Below are positions 43,518 to 51,706 of a stretch of 64,000 nucleotides of DNA, piece after piece. The number at the start of each line of letters is the position of its first letter. The stretch's first letter is position 1. The translations under genes and the position numbers were made by a program. The stretch is from an uncultured Propionibacterium sp. (GTDB lineage Bacteria; Actinomycetota; Actinomycetes; Propionibacteriales; Propionibacteriaceae). The notes under the pieces were generated by a model, which saw only the letters and a program-made list of their open reading frames with translations, searched no databases and was not told the origin of the DNA. Location: assembly GCA_938036835.1 (NCBI GenBank), contig CALHWB010000037.1, positions 1 to 64,000 of the forward strand. Reading direction: 5' to 3'.

Positions 43518-44987
43518 ATGACCAGCAGGGAAATGCTCAGCGTCGGTATCGACGTGGGCACCACCACCACACAGCTGGTGCTAAGCCGGTTGACGGTGAC
43601 CAATCAGGCGCGCATGGGCCTGGTGCCCCGGCTAGACATCGATGCCCGTACCGTGCTGTACCAATCCGAACCCTGCCTGACCCCGCTGCGTGCCGCCGAC
43701 GAGGTCGACGTCGATCGCCTGGTCGAGCTGATCCGGGGCGAATACGCCAAGGCTGGGGTGGCGCCCGGCCAGGTGGAAACCGGTGCCGTGATCGTCACCG
43801 GGGAGACCGCCCGGGCACGCAATGCGGAGGCGATCCTGCACGGTCTGGGGGATCTGGCCGGCGATTTCGTGGTCACCGTCGCCGGCCCGAATCTCGAATC
43901 CCAGATCGCCGGCCGCGGCTCGGGGGCGGCGGACTGGTCGGCCAGCCACTATTCGACGGTGGTGAACGTGGACATCGGCGGCGGCTCGTCCAACGCGGCG
44001 ATCTTCCGCTCCGGCAGCCACGTGGCCTCGGCGGCCGCCATGGTCGGCGGCCGCCAGGCCGTGCTGGACGCGGCCAGCGGACGGCTGACGCATCTGGCTC
44101 CGTCCGGCCGGGCGATCGCCGGCGAACTGGGAATCGACCTGCGGGTGGGCCAGGTGCCCAGCCTGACCGAACTGCGGCGGCTGACCGACGCCATGGCCGA
44201 GATCGTGGTGGAACTCTGTCTCGGGGAGCGCTCGGCGCTGGGCGACAAGACCGCCCTCAGCGATCCGCTGGCCACCGACGGCACGACTGCCGCCTATTTC
44301 ATCTCGGGCGGGGTGGGCCAGCTCTACTACGACGAGGTACCGGCCGGCACCCTCGCCGAGGTGACCCGCTTCGGGGATGTCGGCCCACTGCTGGCGCGGT
44401 CGCTGCGGGAGAACCCCCGGTGGGCCGCGCTGCGGGTGGAACGTCCCGTCCAGACGCTGCGGGCCACCGTGCTCGGCGCGGCCAGCCAGCAGGTCAGCCT
44501 GTCGGGTTCCACGATCTGGGCGGAGAAGAACCACCTGCCATTGCGCAATGTGCCGGTCATCGAGGCGCGCCTCGGCGAGTTGGCGGCCGGGCTGACCGAT
44601 GCCCCGGCCGTCGCCGGCGCGCTGGCCGCCGGAGTAGCCCGGTGGGACCGCGGCGATGACGCCGAAGGCGACTTCGCGATCGCGCTGGATCTGCCCGATC
44701 GCCTCAACTATGCAAACATCACGGCGCTGGCCACCGGCATCGTGGATTTCGCCCGCCGGCACCTGCCCGCCGGCCGGCCAATGGTGTTGATCACCGAGGC
44801 CGACTACGCCCAGGTGCTCGGGCAAACCATCAAGCAGCAGCTGACCGATCTGCCACTGATCGTGGTTGACCAGGTGCAGCTCGGCGAGGGGGATTTCATC
44901 GACATCGGCGAACCGTTGTTCGACGGTCGCGTGGTGCCGGTTTCGGTGAAGACCCTCGTCTTCTATCGACAAGCCGACCCAACATGA
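43518..44987 (+). CDS. eutA: Ethanolamine ammonia-lyase reactivating factor EutA (copy 1)
   Basis: The 489-residue ATPase of the actin/Hsp70 type exchanges damaged cobalamin in the lyase for fresh adenosylcobalamin. It shows the phosphate loop VGIDVGTTTTQLVLSRL, TGETARARNAEAIL, the second loop VNVDIGGGSSNAAIF, and FISGGVGQLYYDE. The start ATG 43518 lies behind GGAGGAGG. It precedes eutB by 52 bases. A second EutA at 56662 serves the second lyase set. Confidence 0.94.
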   Translation: MTSREMLSVGIDVGTTTTQLVLSRLTVTNQARMGLVPRLDIDARTVLYQSEPCLTPLRAADEVDVDRLVELIRGEYAKAGVAPGQVETGAVIVTGETARARNAEAILHGLGDLAGDFVVTVAGPNLESQIAGRGSGAADWSASHYSTVVNVDIGGGSSNAAIFRSGSHVASAAAMVGGRQAVLDAASGRLTHLAPSGRAIAGELGIDLRVGQVPSLTELRRLTDAMAEIVVELCLGERSALGDKTALSDPLATDGTTAAYFISGGVGQLYYDEVPAGTLAEVTRFGDVGPLLARSLRENPRWAALRVERPVQTLRATVLGAASQQVSLSGSTIWAEKNHLPLRNVPVIEARLGELAAGLTDAPAVAGALAAGVARWDRGDDAEGDFAIALDLPDRLNYANITALATGIVDFARRHLPAGRPMVLITEADYAQVLGQTIKQQLTDLPLIVVDQVQLGEGDFIDIGEPLFDGRVVPVSVKTLVFYRQADPT

Positions 44988-45039
44988 TCAGCAAGGACAG
45001 GAGTAGCGGCGTGGATATTCGGTATCGGGAGGTGAAGTG

Positions 45040-46407
45040 ATGCTGCTGCGAACCAAACTTTTCGGGCACACCTACGAGTTCGCCGACATCAAGGATCTGC
45101 TGGCCAAGGCCAACGAGGAAAAGTCGGGCGACCAGCAGGCTGGTATCGCGGCCCGTTCGGCGGCCGAACGCGTCGCCGCCAAGCATGTGCTGGCGGAGGT
45201 GCCGCTCAGCGTCCTGCGCGAAAACCCGGTCATCGGCTATGACGAGGACGAGATCACCAGGGCCATCGACGATGCCATCAACGAGACGATCTACAACGAG
45301 ATAAAGGGGTGGACGGTCGGCGAGTTCCGCGAATGGATCCTATCGAATTCGACCACCGGAGCAGACATCGCCCGGATCAGCAATTCGCTGACCGGCGAGA
45401 TGATCGCGGCGGTCGCGAAACTGATGGGCAACCTGGACCTGGTGGTGGCGGCCAAGAAGATCCGGGTGGTCACCCGCTGCGCCAACACGATGGGTTTGCC
45501 CGGCACCATCGGCTCGCGCCTACAGCCCAACCACCCGACCGATTCGGTCGAGGGTATCCGGGCCGCCACCTACGAGGGCCTATCGTTTGGCTCGGGCGAT
45601 TCGGTGATCGGCATCAACCCATCCGATGACTCGGTCGGCTCGGTTACCCGCCTGCTCGAGATGACCCACGGCATCATCGAGAAATGGGGGATTCCCACCC
45701 AGAACTGCGTGCTGGCCCATGTCACCACCCAGATGGAGTGCCTGAGGCGGGGCGCCCCATCCGGGTTGATCTTCCAGTCCATCGCCGGTTCGCAGAAGGC
45801 CATGGAGAGCTTCGGCGTCTCGGTCGGATTGCTGGACGAGGCCTACGAGCTGGCCAAGAAGCACTGTTTCACCGCCGGCCCGAACTACATGTACTTCGAG
45901 ACCGGCCAGGGCTCGGCGCTTTCGGCGGACGCGCACAACGGCGCCGACCAGTTGGTATTGGAGGCCCGCAACTATGCCATCGCCCGCCGCTGGAAGCCAT
46001 ATCAGGTGAATACGGTGGTCGGCTTCATCGGCCCGGAATACCTCTACGACTCGGTGCAGATCATCCGCGCCGGCCTGGAGGACCACTTCATGGGCAAGCT
46101 GGCCGGCGTCTCGATGGGCTGCGATGTCTGCTACACCAACCACGCCAAGGCCGACCAGAACAGCAACGACAACCTGGCGATTCTGCTGGCCGCTGCCGGA
46201 GTGAACTTCATCATGGGCATCCCGATGGGCGATGACGCCATGCTGAGCTACCAGACCACGAGCTACCACGACGCCCCGTCGCTGCGCCAGGCACTCGGCC
46301 TGCATCCATTGCCCGAGTTCGAGAACTGGATGGAATCGATTGGGTTGTGGAAGGGCGGCAAACTGACCGATATCGCCGGCGACGCGTCCTTCTTCCTACA
46401 GAGGTGA
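45040..46407 (+). CDS. eutB: Ethanolamine ammonia-lyase large subunit EutB (copy 1)
   Basis: The 455-residue TIM-barrel subunit carries the substrate site of the adenosylcobalamin-dependent lyase, which makes acetaldehyde and ammonia. Counting from ATG 45040, all substrate-contacting residues known from E. coli EutB are in place: Arg160 and Gln162 (SRLQPNH), Asn193 (IGINPS), Glu287 (YFETGQG), Phe in GFIGPEY and Asp362 (SMGCDVCYTNH). This copy should be the true ethanolamine enzyme. The ATG follows GGGAGGTGAAG; a GTG lies 3 bases before it. eutC follows 7 bases later. Confidence 0.97.
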   Translation: MLLRTKLFGHTYEFADIKDLLAKANEEKSGDQQAGIAARSAAERVAAKHVLAEVPLSVLRENPVIGYDEDEITRAIDDAINETIYNEIKGWTVGEFREWILSNSTTGADIARISNSLTGEMIAAVAKLMGNLDLVVAAKKIRVVTRCANTMGLPGTIGSRLQPNHPTDSVEGIRAATYEGLSFGSGDSVIGINPSDDSVGSVTRLLEMTHGIIEKWGIPTQNCVLAHVTTQMECLRRGAPSGLIFQSIAGSQKAMESFGVSVGLLDEAYELAKKHCFTAGPNYMYFETGQGSALSADAHNGADQLVLEARNYAIARRWKPYQVNTVVGFIGPEYLYDSVQIIRAGLEDHFMGKLAGVSMGCDVCYTNHAKADQNSNDNLAILLAAAGVNFIMGIPMGDDAMLSYQTTSYHDAPSLRQALGLHPLPEFENWMESIGLWKGGKLTDIAGDASFFLQR

Positions 46408-46414
46408 ATGAGTG

Positions 46415-47323
46415 ATGAGCCAAACCATTGAGGAAATCGTCGCCCGGGTGATCGCCGAACTGCGCCGCGAGGGCCTGGAGCCCAGCGCGGTGGGGCCGGG
46501 CGCGGCCCAGCAGTCGGTTGTGGAGCACCGCGGTGGCGAGCTGACCATAGACCTGGCCGATCCGACCCGGGATGAGGCCCGGCACGCGATGCTGGTCGAT
46601 AATCCCCACGACGCCCACGGCCTGCGCAACCTGATGGACTGCACCAGTGCCCGGCTCGGCGTGGGCCGCGCCGGCCCCCGGCCCCGCACCCAGACCGTGC
46701 TGCTATTCCAGGCGGACCACGGGGTCACCCAGGATGCCATCTACGGCGAGGTCGCCGAGGAGACCAAGCAGGCCTTCGACCTGTTCACCGTGCATTCGAA
46801 GGCCACCGACCGGCAGGAATTCCTGCTGCGTCCCGACCTGGGCCGGCTGCTCAGCGATGAGGCCAAGCAGACCATCGCCGAGAAGTGCGTGAAGTCTCCC
46901 GATGTCCAGATCTGTGTGGTGGACGGCCTGTCCGCCGCCGCGATCGACAACAACTTGCCCGATATCTACCCGGTCATCGAGCAAGGCCTGAAGGCGGCCG
47001 GGCTCACCGTGGGCACGCCCTTCTTCATCCAAAACGGCCGGGTCGGTCTGATGAACGACATCAACACCATCATCAAGGCCAAGGCGGTGCTGCTGCTGAT
47101 CGGCGAGCGACCCGGCTTGGGTATCGCGGACGCGATGAGCGCCTATATGGGCTTTGATCCCCAGCCCGGCAAGTCGGATGCCGACCGTGACCTGATCTGC
47201 ATGATAACCACGCACGGCGGCACCAACCCGCTGGAGGCGGGCGCCTACATCGTGGAATTCATCAAACGCATGATCAAATACGGCGCATCGGGCATCAAAC
47301 TCCGCGAAGTCGCCGGAGACTAG
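46415..47323 (+). CDS. eutC: Ethanolamine ammonia-lyase small subunit EutC (copy 1)
   Basis: The 302-residue subunit completes the cobalamin site with EutB. The first ~20 residues (SQTIEEIVARVIAELRREG) form an amphipathic helix typical of an encapsulation peptide, followed by a linker, then the EutC domain: RLGVGRAGPRPRTQT, LFQADHGVTQDAI, DGLSAAAIDNNLPDI, GTPFFIQNGRVGL and LLIGERPGLGIADAMSAYMG. It departs from the proteobacterial form at the C-terminus (ITTHGGTNPLEAGAYI instead of SNIH...). ATG 46415 overlaps a GTG at 46412; I prefer the ATG. Confidence 0.96.
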   Translation: MSQTIEEIVARVIAELRREGLEPSAVGPGAAQQSVVEHRGGELTIDLADPTRDEARHAMLVDNPHDAHGLRNLMDCTSARLGVGRAGPRPRTQTVLLFQADHGVTQDAIYGEVAEETKQAFDLFTVHSKATDRQEFLLRPDLGRLLSDEAKQTIAEKCVKSPDVQICVVDGLSAAAIDNNLPDIYPVIEQGLKAAGLTVGTPFFIQNGRVGLMNDINTIIKAKAVLLLIGERPGLGIADAMSAYMGFDPQPGKSDADRDLICMITTHGGTNPLEAGAYIVEFIKRMIKYGASGIKLREVAGD

Positions 47324-47341
47324 GCAAGAAAGGTTGTAACT

Positions 47342-47998
47342 ATGGGAATCCTGGCACCTGTCAAGCCGTCGATCCTGGCGGTTCGCATCATCCCGAACGT
47401 CGATCGCGGGTTCGCCGAGAAGCTTGGCCTGGCCGACCGTCATCGCGCGCTCGGCCTGATCACCTGCAATATCGACGACTCGCTGTATGTCTCGCTGGAC
47501 GAGGCGACCAAGTTCGCCGAGGTGGATGTGGTCTACGCCAAAAGCTTCTATGCCGGTTCCGGCTACCCATCCGGTCCGCTGTCGGGGGAGATCATCGGCA
47601 TGCTGGCCGGGCCCACCCCGGCCGAGGTGCGCGCCGGTGTGGATGCCTGCGTGGCCTACTGCGAAGAGGAGGCCTGGTTCTATTCCGCCGACGAGGCGGG
47701 CGAGTTGAACTTCTTCCCACACCTGATCTCCTCCACCGGCAGCTACCTGTCGAAGGAGGCCGGCATCGCTGCGGGGCAACCGCTTGCCTACCTGATCGCA
47801 CCGCCGTTGGAAGCCACCTATGCCCTTGATCTCGCGGTGAAGGCGGCCGACGTCTCCGTCCAGGTCTATTTCGAACCACCGAGCGAAACGAACTTCTCCG
47901 GCGGTCTGTTGACCGGTACGCAGAGCGCCTGCCGGGCGGCCTGCGCCGCCTTCCAGGACGGTGTCTTGGAGGTCGCGTGCTACCCCAAGAAGTACTGA
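47342..47998 (+). CDS. eutL: BMC shell protein EutL (tandem-domain trimer)
   Basis: The 218-residue protein opens with KPSILAVRIIPNVDRGFAEK and contains LGLITCNIDDSLYVSLDEA, VVYAKSFYAGSGYPSGPLS and a second BMC half with SETNFSGGLLTGTQSACRAAC, all diagnostic of EutL. Trimers form shell tiles with a gated central pore, thought to pass large molecules such as cobalamin cofactors. It starts 18 bases after eutC behind AAAGG. Confidence 0.96.
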   Translation: MGILAPVKPSILAVRIIPNVDRGFAEKLGLADRHRALGLITCNIDDSLYVSLDEATKFAEVDVVYAKSFYAGSGYPSGPLSGEIIGMLAGPTPAEVRAGVDACVAYCEEEAWFYSADEAGELNFFPHLISSTGSYLSKEAGIAAGQPLAYLIAPPLEATYALDLAVKAADVSVQVYFEPPSETNFSGGLLTGTQSACRAACAAFQDGVLEVACYPKKY

Positions 47999-48009
47999 GG
48001 AGAATTCGA

Positions 48010-49542
48010 ATGAGTCAGACCAACTTGGATGCCGACCTGCGCTCCATCCAGCAAGCCCGCGATCTGGCGGTGGCGGCCCGGGAGGCCATGCGGTCCTTCC
48101 AGTTTGCCTCCCAGGCCCAGGTCGATCGGATCTGCGCGGCGATGGCGTCCGCAGCCATGGCCGAGGCCGGACGCCTGGGACAGCTGGCCCACGACGAGAC
48201 CGGTTTTGGCTATCCGGCGCACAAGAAGCTCAAGAACGAATTCGCTGCCCAAGGCGTCTGGGATTCGATCAAGGACGTGCCCACCTGTGGGGTGCTGCGG
48301 CGCGACGAACAGCGCAAGGTGGTCGAGATCGGCTGGCCGGTCGGGGTGCTGTGCGCACTCACGCCGTCCACCAACCCGACCTCCACGGCCATCTTCAAGA
48401 TCCTGATCGGGGTAAAGGCCCGCAATGCGGTGGTGGTCGCCCCGCATCCGTCGGCAGGGAACTGCACCGCCGAAGCGGTGCGGGTGATGGCCGAGGCAGG
48501 CGAGGCGGCCGGCATGCCCAAGGGCCTGGTGAGCTGCATGACCGAACTCAGCCTGCCGGGTACCAACGAGTTGATGAGACACTACGCCACCTCGATGATC
48601 CTGGCGACCGGCGGGCCCGGCATGGTGAAGGCCGCACACAGCGTCGGCAAACCGGCCCTGGGTGTCGGGCCGGGCAATGTGCCGGCCTATGTCGACCGCA
48701 GCGCCCATATCGTACGGGCCGCCCAGATGATCGTGGAATCGAAGTCGTTCGACTGCTCGACCATCTGCGCCACCGAGCAGGCGGTGATCGCCGACCGGCC
48801 GATCGCCGACCGGCTCAAGGCCGAGATGCAGGCGCGCGGTGCGCAGTGGCTGACCAAGGAGGAGGCCGATCGACTGGCGGGCCTGATGTTCCGGCCCAAT
48901 GGGATGATGATCGCCGAATTCGTCGGACGCCCGCCGCAGGAACTCGGCGCCAAGGCGGGCATTCAGGTACCCGATAGCACCCGGATCCTGGTGGCCGAAC
49001 TGGGCGGTGTCGGACCGAGATACCCGCTATCGCGGGAGAAGCTGACCAGCGTCATCGGCTGGCTGGTGGAGGACGGCTGGCGGGCCGGCTGCGAGCGGGC
49101 GATCGAACTGCTCAAGTTCGGCGGCGACGGCCATTCGATTGTTATCCACTCGCGCGACGAAGAGTCGATCCTCGCCTTCGGCATCGAGAAACCGGCCTTC
49201 CGGATCCTGGTCAATACCTGGGGCTGCCTGGGTGGGGTGGGATACACCACCGGGCTGCGGCCCTCGTTCACCCTCGGTCCCGGCGGCATCGGTGGGGCGG
49301 CGGTCAGCGACAACATCACCGTGGAGCATGTGCTCAACATCAAGCGCGTCGCCTACCACCTGAACCAGGCTCCCGAGGTCGCTCGTGCCCACGGTGGCCG
49401 TCTGGACGGCGTGGAAACCGAGGCGGCCGAGGAAACCCCGCCGGCAGCCAGCCCGGTTGCGGCCCCGGTCGCCTCCGGCGCCACGGATGCCGCCCTCATC
49501 GAGAAGGTGGTCCGTCAAATCCTGACCGAGCTGCACAAGTGA
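48010..49542 (+). CDS. eutE: CoA-acylating acetaldehyde dehydrogenase EutE with C-terminal targeting helix
   Basis: The 510-residue enzyme converts acetaldehyde, CoA and NAD+ to acetyl-CoA. It shows VGVLCALTPSTNPTSTAIFK, the nucleotide loop ILATGGPGMVKAAHS, VGPGNVPAYVDRSA and the catalytic Cys region SFDCSTICATEQAV. After the enzyme proper there is an Ala/Pro linker (about residues 470-490) and a terminal amphipathic helix (AALIEKVVRQILTELHK). It resembles encapsulation peptides, placed here at the C-terminus. ATG 48010 follows AGGAG; a longer frame to 47977 overlaps eutL. Confidence 0.95.
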   Translation: MSQTNLDADLRSIQQARDLAVAAREAMRSFQFASQAQVDRICAAMASAAMAEAGRLGQLAHDETGFGYPAHKKLKNEFAAQGVWDSIKDVPTCGVLRRDEQRKVVEIGWPVGVLCALTPSTNPTSTAIFKILIGVKARNAVVVAPHPSAGNCTAEAVRVMAEAGEAAGMPKGLVSCMTELSLPGTNELMRHYATSMILATGGPGMVKAAHSVGKPALGVGPGNVPAYVDRSAHIVRAAQMIVESKSFDCSTICATEQAVIADRPIADRLKAEMQARGAQWLTKEEADRLAGLMFRPNGMMIAEFVGRPPQELGAKAGIQVPDSTRILVAELGGVGPRYPLSREKLTSVIGWLVEDGWRAGCERAIELLKFGGDGHSIVIHSRDEESILAFGIEKPAFRILVNTWGCLGGVGYTTGLRPSFTLGPGGIGGAAVSDNITVEHVLNIKRVAYHLNQAPEVARAHGGRLDGVETEAAEETPPAASPVAAPVASGATDAALIEKVVRQILTELHK

Positions 49543-49560
49543 GGTCCAAGGAGATAGCCG

Positions 49561-50118
49561 ATGGCAGAGGAAACCCAGACCAAACCGGAACGACGACTCC
49601 GCAAGGTCGAACCAACCGGGTCGCGCCGACCCCGGCGACCTGAGCCTGAACCCGGCGGAACGGCCGCACCGGCCGGCACGGCCCCCCCGGCAGCGGATCC
49701 TGCGGAACAGGTGACCAAAACAACTGAACAGGCAACCGAAGACCGGGCCGAGGCAGCCGCTAAGGCCCCCGACCAAGCAACCAACCAACAGCAGACCGCT
49801 GTAACCACCAAAAGGAGTACTCCAATGGCAGATGTCCAGATGATCGCGCTCGGCATGGTCGAGACCAAGGGCCTGATCGGCTCCATCGAGGCGGCCGATG
49901 CGATGGTCAAGGCAGCCAACGTGAAGCTGATCGGCAAGGAGCAGATCGGTGCGGCCTATGTGACCGTTTTCGTCCGTGGCGATGTCGGCGCGGTGAAGGC
50001 CGCGACCGATGCCGGTGCGGCTGCGGCTGGCCGGGTCGGCGAACTGATCTCTGTGCACGTGATCCCGCGTCCGCACAGCGACGTCGAGCTCATCCTGCCG
50101 CGCCACGCCGCCGAGTGA
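49561..50118 (+). CDS. BMC-H shell protein with 88-residue N-terminal extension (EutM-like), second start at 49825
   Basis: From ATG 49561 (behind CCAAGGAG) the protein has 185 residues. Residues 1-88 are disordered: a basic stretch (KPERRLRKVEPTGSRRPRRP) then Ala/Pro/Thr/Gln-rich sequence. Residues 89-185 are a complete canonical BMC-H domain (MADVQMIALGMVETKGLIGS, VKLIGKEQIGAAYVTVFVRG, GELISVHVIPRPHSDVE). The Met at 89 (ATG 49825) has its own strong site, AAAGGAG, 8 bases upstream, and gives exactly a normal 97-residue EutM/PduA. So the gene probably makes two shell proteins, plain and extended. It is the only BMC-H gene in the operon. Confidence 0.92.
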   Translation: MAEETQTKPERRLRKVEPTGSRRPRRPEPEPGGTAAPAGTAPPAADPAEQVTKTTEQATEDRAEAAAKAPDQATNQQQTAVTTKRSTPMADVQMIALGMVETKGLIGSIEAADAMVKAANVKLIGKEQIGAAYVTVFVRGDVGAVKAATDAGAAAAGRVGELISVHVIPRPHSDVELILPRHAAE

Positions 50119-50159
50119 GCCGAGCCCTCGCGACCTGTTGTCGGGCGGCTGCTGCCGAG

Positions 50160-50197
50160 CCGGCCCCGGGCCCCATTCCGGGTGGCCCGGGGGCCGG
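50160..50197 (+). terminator. Intra-operon hairpin after the BMC-H shell gene
   Basis: CCGGCCCCGGGCC (50160-50172) pairs with GGCCCGGGGGCCGG (50184-50197), 13 bp with one extra G. It fills the largest internal gap of the operon (140 bases, between the shell gene and eutQ). It could be a partial terminator or an RNA-stability element that raises shell-protein output over the downstream enzymes. Confidence 0.6.
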
Positions 50198-50258
50198 CCC
50201 GGTCCGGTGCGCCCCGACCCGCCGAATGCATAGCTGACATTGCCGAAAGTGAGCCACC

Positions 50259-50894
50259 ATGGGCAAAACCGTCATCACCGCAGCCGAGATCCAGCAGGCT
50301 GCGGCCAGCGGGCAACTGGTAGTACCCGCTGGCGCCATCGTCACCCCGCTGGCCTGCGATCTGGCCCGCGATCTGGGGGTCCAGATCGTGACCGGTGGCC
50401 GGCCGGCACCGGCGAGCGTTCCCGCCGGTGGCACCGTCCCAGCCGCAGACGACGAACTGTCGGCGAGGGTCCGCGCGATCGTGGCTGGATTATTGGCTGC
50501 CGGTGGAGCCGGGGTGCCGGCCGCGGTGCAGAAGCGCCCGGTGCGGCATGCCAGCATCCGCGAGGCCCGGCTGACGCCCTTCCCCTATCCCGGCCCGCCG
50601 CCGGAAATGAGTGTCAACACCGTCGACGTGGTGACCGCAGACGATGGCTCCCCGGTGGCGGCTGGCTATATGACGCTCACCAAGGGGTCCTTCCCCTGGA
50701 CGCTGACCTATGACGAGGTGCAGATCGTGCTGGAGGGCGAACTGCACCTGGGTGGCGAAGCCGGCGGTCAGATCGGCTACCCGGGCGATGTGCTCTATGT
50801 GCCCAGGGGCTCGTCGATCACCTTCGGCACGCCGAACTGGGCCAAATTCGTCTACGTGACCTTCCCAGCAAACTGGGAGGACCAGATCAAATGA
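50259..50894 (+). CDS. eutQ: EutQ-type cupin protein
   Basis: The 211-residue protein has a C-terminal cupin (VNTVDVVTADDGSPVAAGY, YDEVQIVLEGELHLGGEAG, YPGDVLYVPRGSSITFG) and an N-terminal module (KTVITAAEIQQAAASGQLVV, then PAGAIVTPLACDLARDLG) joined by an Ala/Pro linker. In Salmonella EutQ is needed for growth on ethanolamine and has acetate kinase activity, which would suit this operon since no other acetate kinase gene is present. The N-terminal module recurs in the next gene and in the 123-residue protein at 53179. Confidence 0.93.
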   Translation: MGKTVITAAEIQQAAASGQLVVPAGAIVTPLACDLARDLGVQIVTGGRPAPASVPAGGTVPAADDELSARVRAIVAGLLAAGGAGVPAAVQKRPVRHASIREARLTPFPYPGPPPEMSVNTVDVVTADDGSPVAAGYMTLTKGSFPWTLTYDEVQIVLEGELHLGGEAGGQIGYPGDVLYVPRGSSITFGTPNWAKFVYVTFPANWEDQIK

Positions 50895-51706
50895 TCATCA
50901 CCGAAGCTGAGTTGCGTGACCAATTGCGCCGCCCCACCGTAGGCGCCCAGGTCACCATCCCGGCCGGTGCCCGGCTCTCCCCAGCGGCCGCAGACTTCGT
51001 GAAGCAGTGGTCGCTGGTGGCCGTCGAACCCGATGCGCCCCCGGCCGCCGGGGCTACCGCGACCGGCGCGGCCACGCCACCGGCCCCGGCCCACCCGGGC
51101 GATGCCGCCGGCGAGAACTGGGACAAGGCCGCGGTCTTCCCGGTCAATTTCGCCGGCGAGGTACCCACCTGCGTCTGCTGCGGGATGGCGGTCACCAAAA
51201 AGGCTTCCGGGCTGACCCAGCTGAATGCCACCCACTATGCGCCCAAAACCCATCCACGGATCAAGCTGCGGGGCCGGGTGGATTCCTTACATGCCCTGGT
51301 GCTGCTGATCCAGCGGATGGCCCGCACCGCGGGCCAGGCCGGTCTCGCCCGCGATCTGGGCACCGTGGCCGCCTACTGCCGGGAGCTCACCTCGGCCGAA
51401 TACAACGAACGCCCGGTCGCCGAGTTGCGCCTACAGAGCTGGGATGCCGAGGAGATCCACAAGGTGACCCATGACCCGAAGGGCAGCCTGGGGATCGAGC
51501 ACCTGACCATCGACGAGAACTGCGCGGAATTGCAGTACTGGCTGAACATGGCCCGGGCGAACTCGCGGGAGATCGAGATCACCGCGATGGAGGCCTTTCC
51601 CAGCCCCCATCACCCCTACGGGGCCAGCATCTGCCATGCCTTCAACCGGCTGAGTTCCACCTTCTACTTCCTGCAACTGAGACTAGCCGCCGGGGTGGGT
51701 GAATGA
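50891..51706 (+). CDS. eutT: Corrinoid adenosyltransferase EutT
   Basis: The 271-residue protein makes adenosylcobalamin from ATP and cob(I)alamin for the lyase. After an N-terminal module like that of EutQ (MIITEAELRDQLRRP, VTIPAGARLSPAAADFV) and an Ala/Pro linker comes the EutT catalytic part: a cysteine cluster (Cys94, Cys96, Cys97 in TCVCCGMAV), THYAPKTHPRIKLRGRVDSLHA, LTSAEYNERPVAEL, SLGIEHLTIDENCAELQYW and LSSTFYFLQLRLA. The cysteines would bind the metal used to lower the corrinoid redox potential. It overlaps eutQ by 4 bases (ATGA) and eutJ by 4 bases. Confidence 0.93.
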   Translation: MIITEAELRDQLRRPTVGAQVTIPAGARLSPAAADFVKQWSLVAVEPDAPPAAGATATGAATPPAPAHPGDAAGENWDKAAVFPVNFAGEVPTCVCCGMAVTKKASGLTQLNATHYAPKTHPRIKLRGRVDSLHALVLLIQRMARTAGQAGLARDLGTVAAYCRELTSAEYNERPVAELRLQSWDAEEIHKVTHDPKGSLGIEHLTIDENCAELQYWLNMARANSREIEITAMEAFPSPHHPYGASICHAFNRLSSTFYFLQLRLAAGVGE

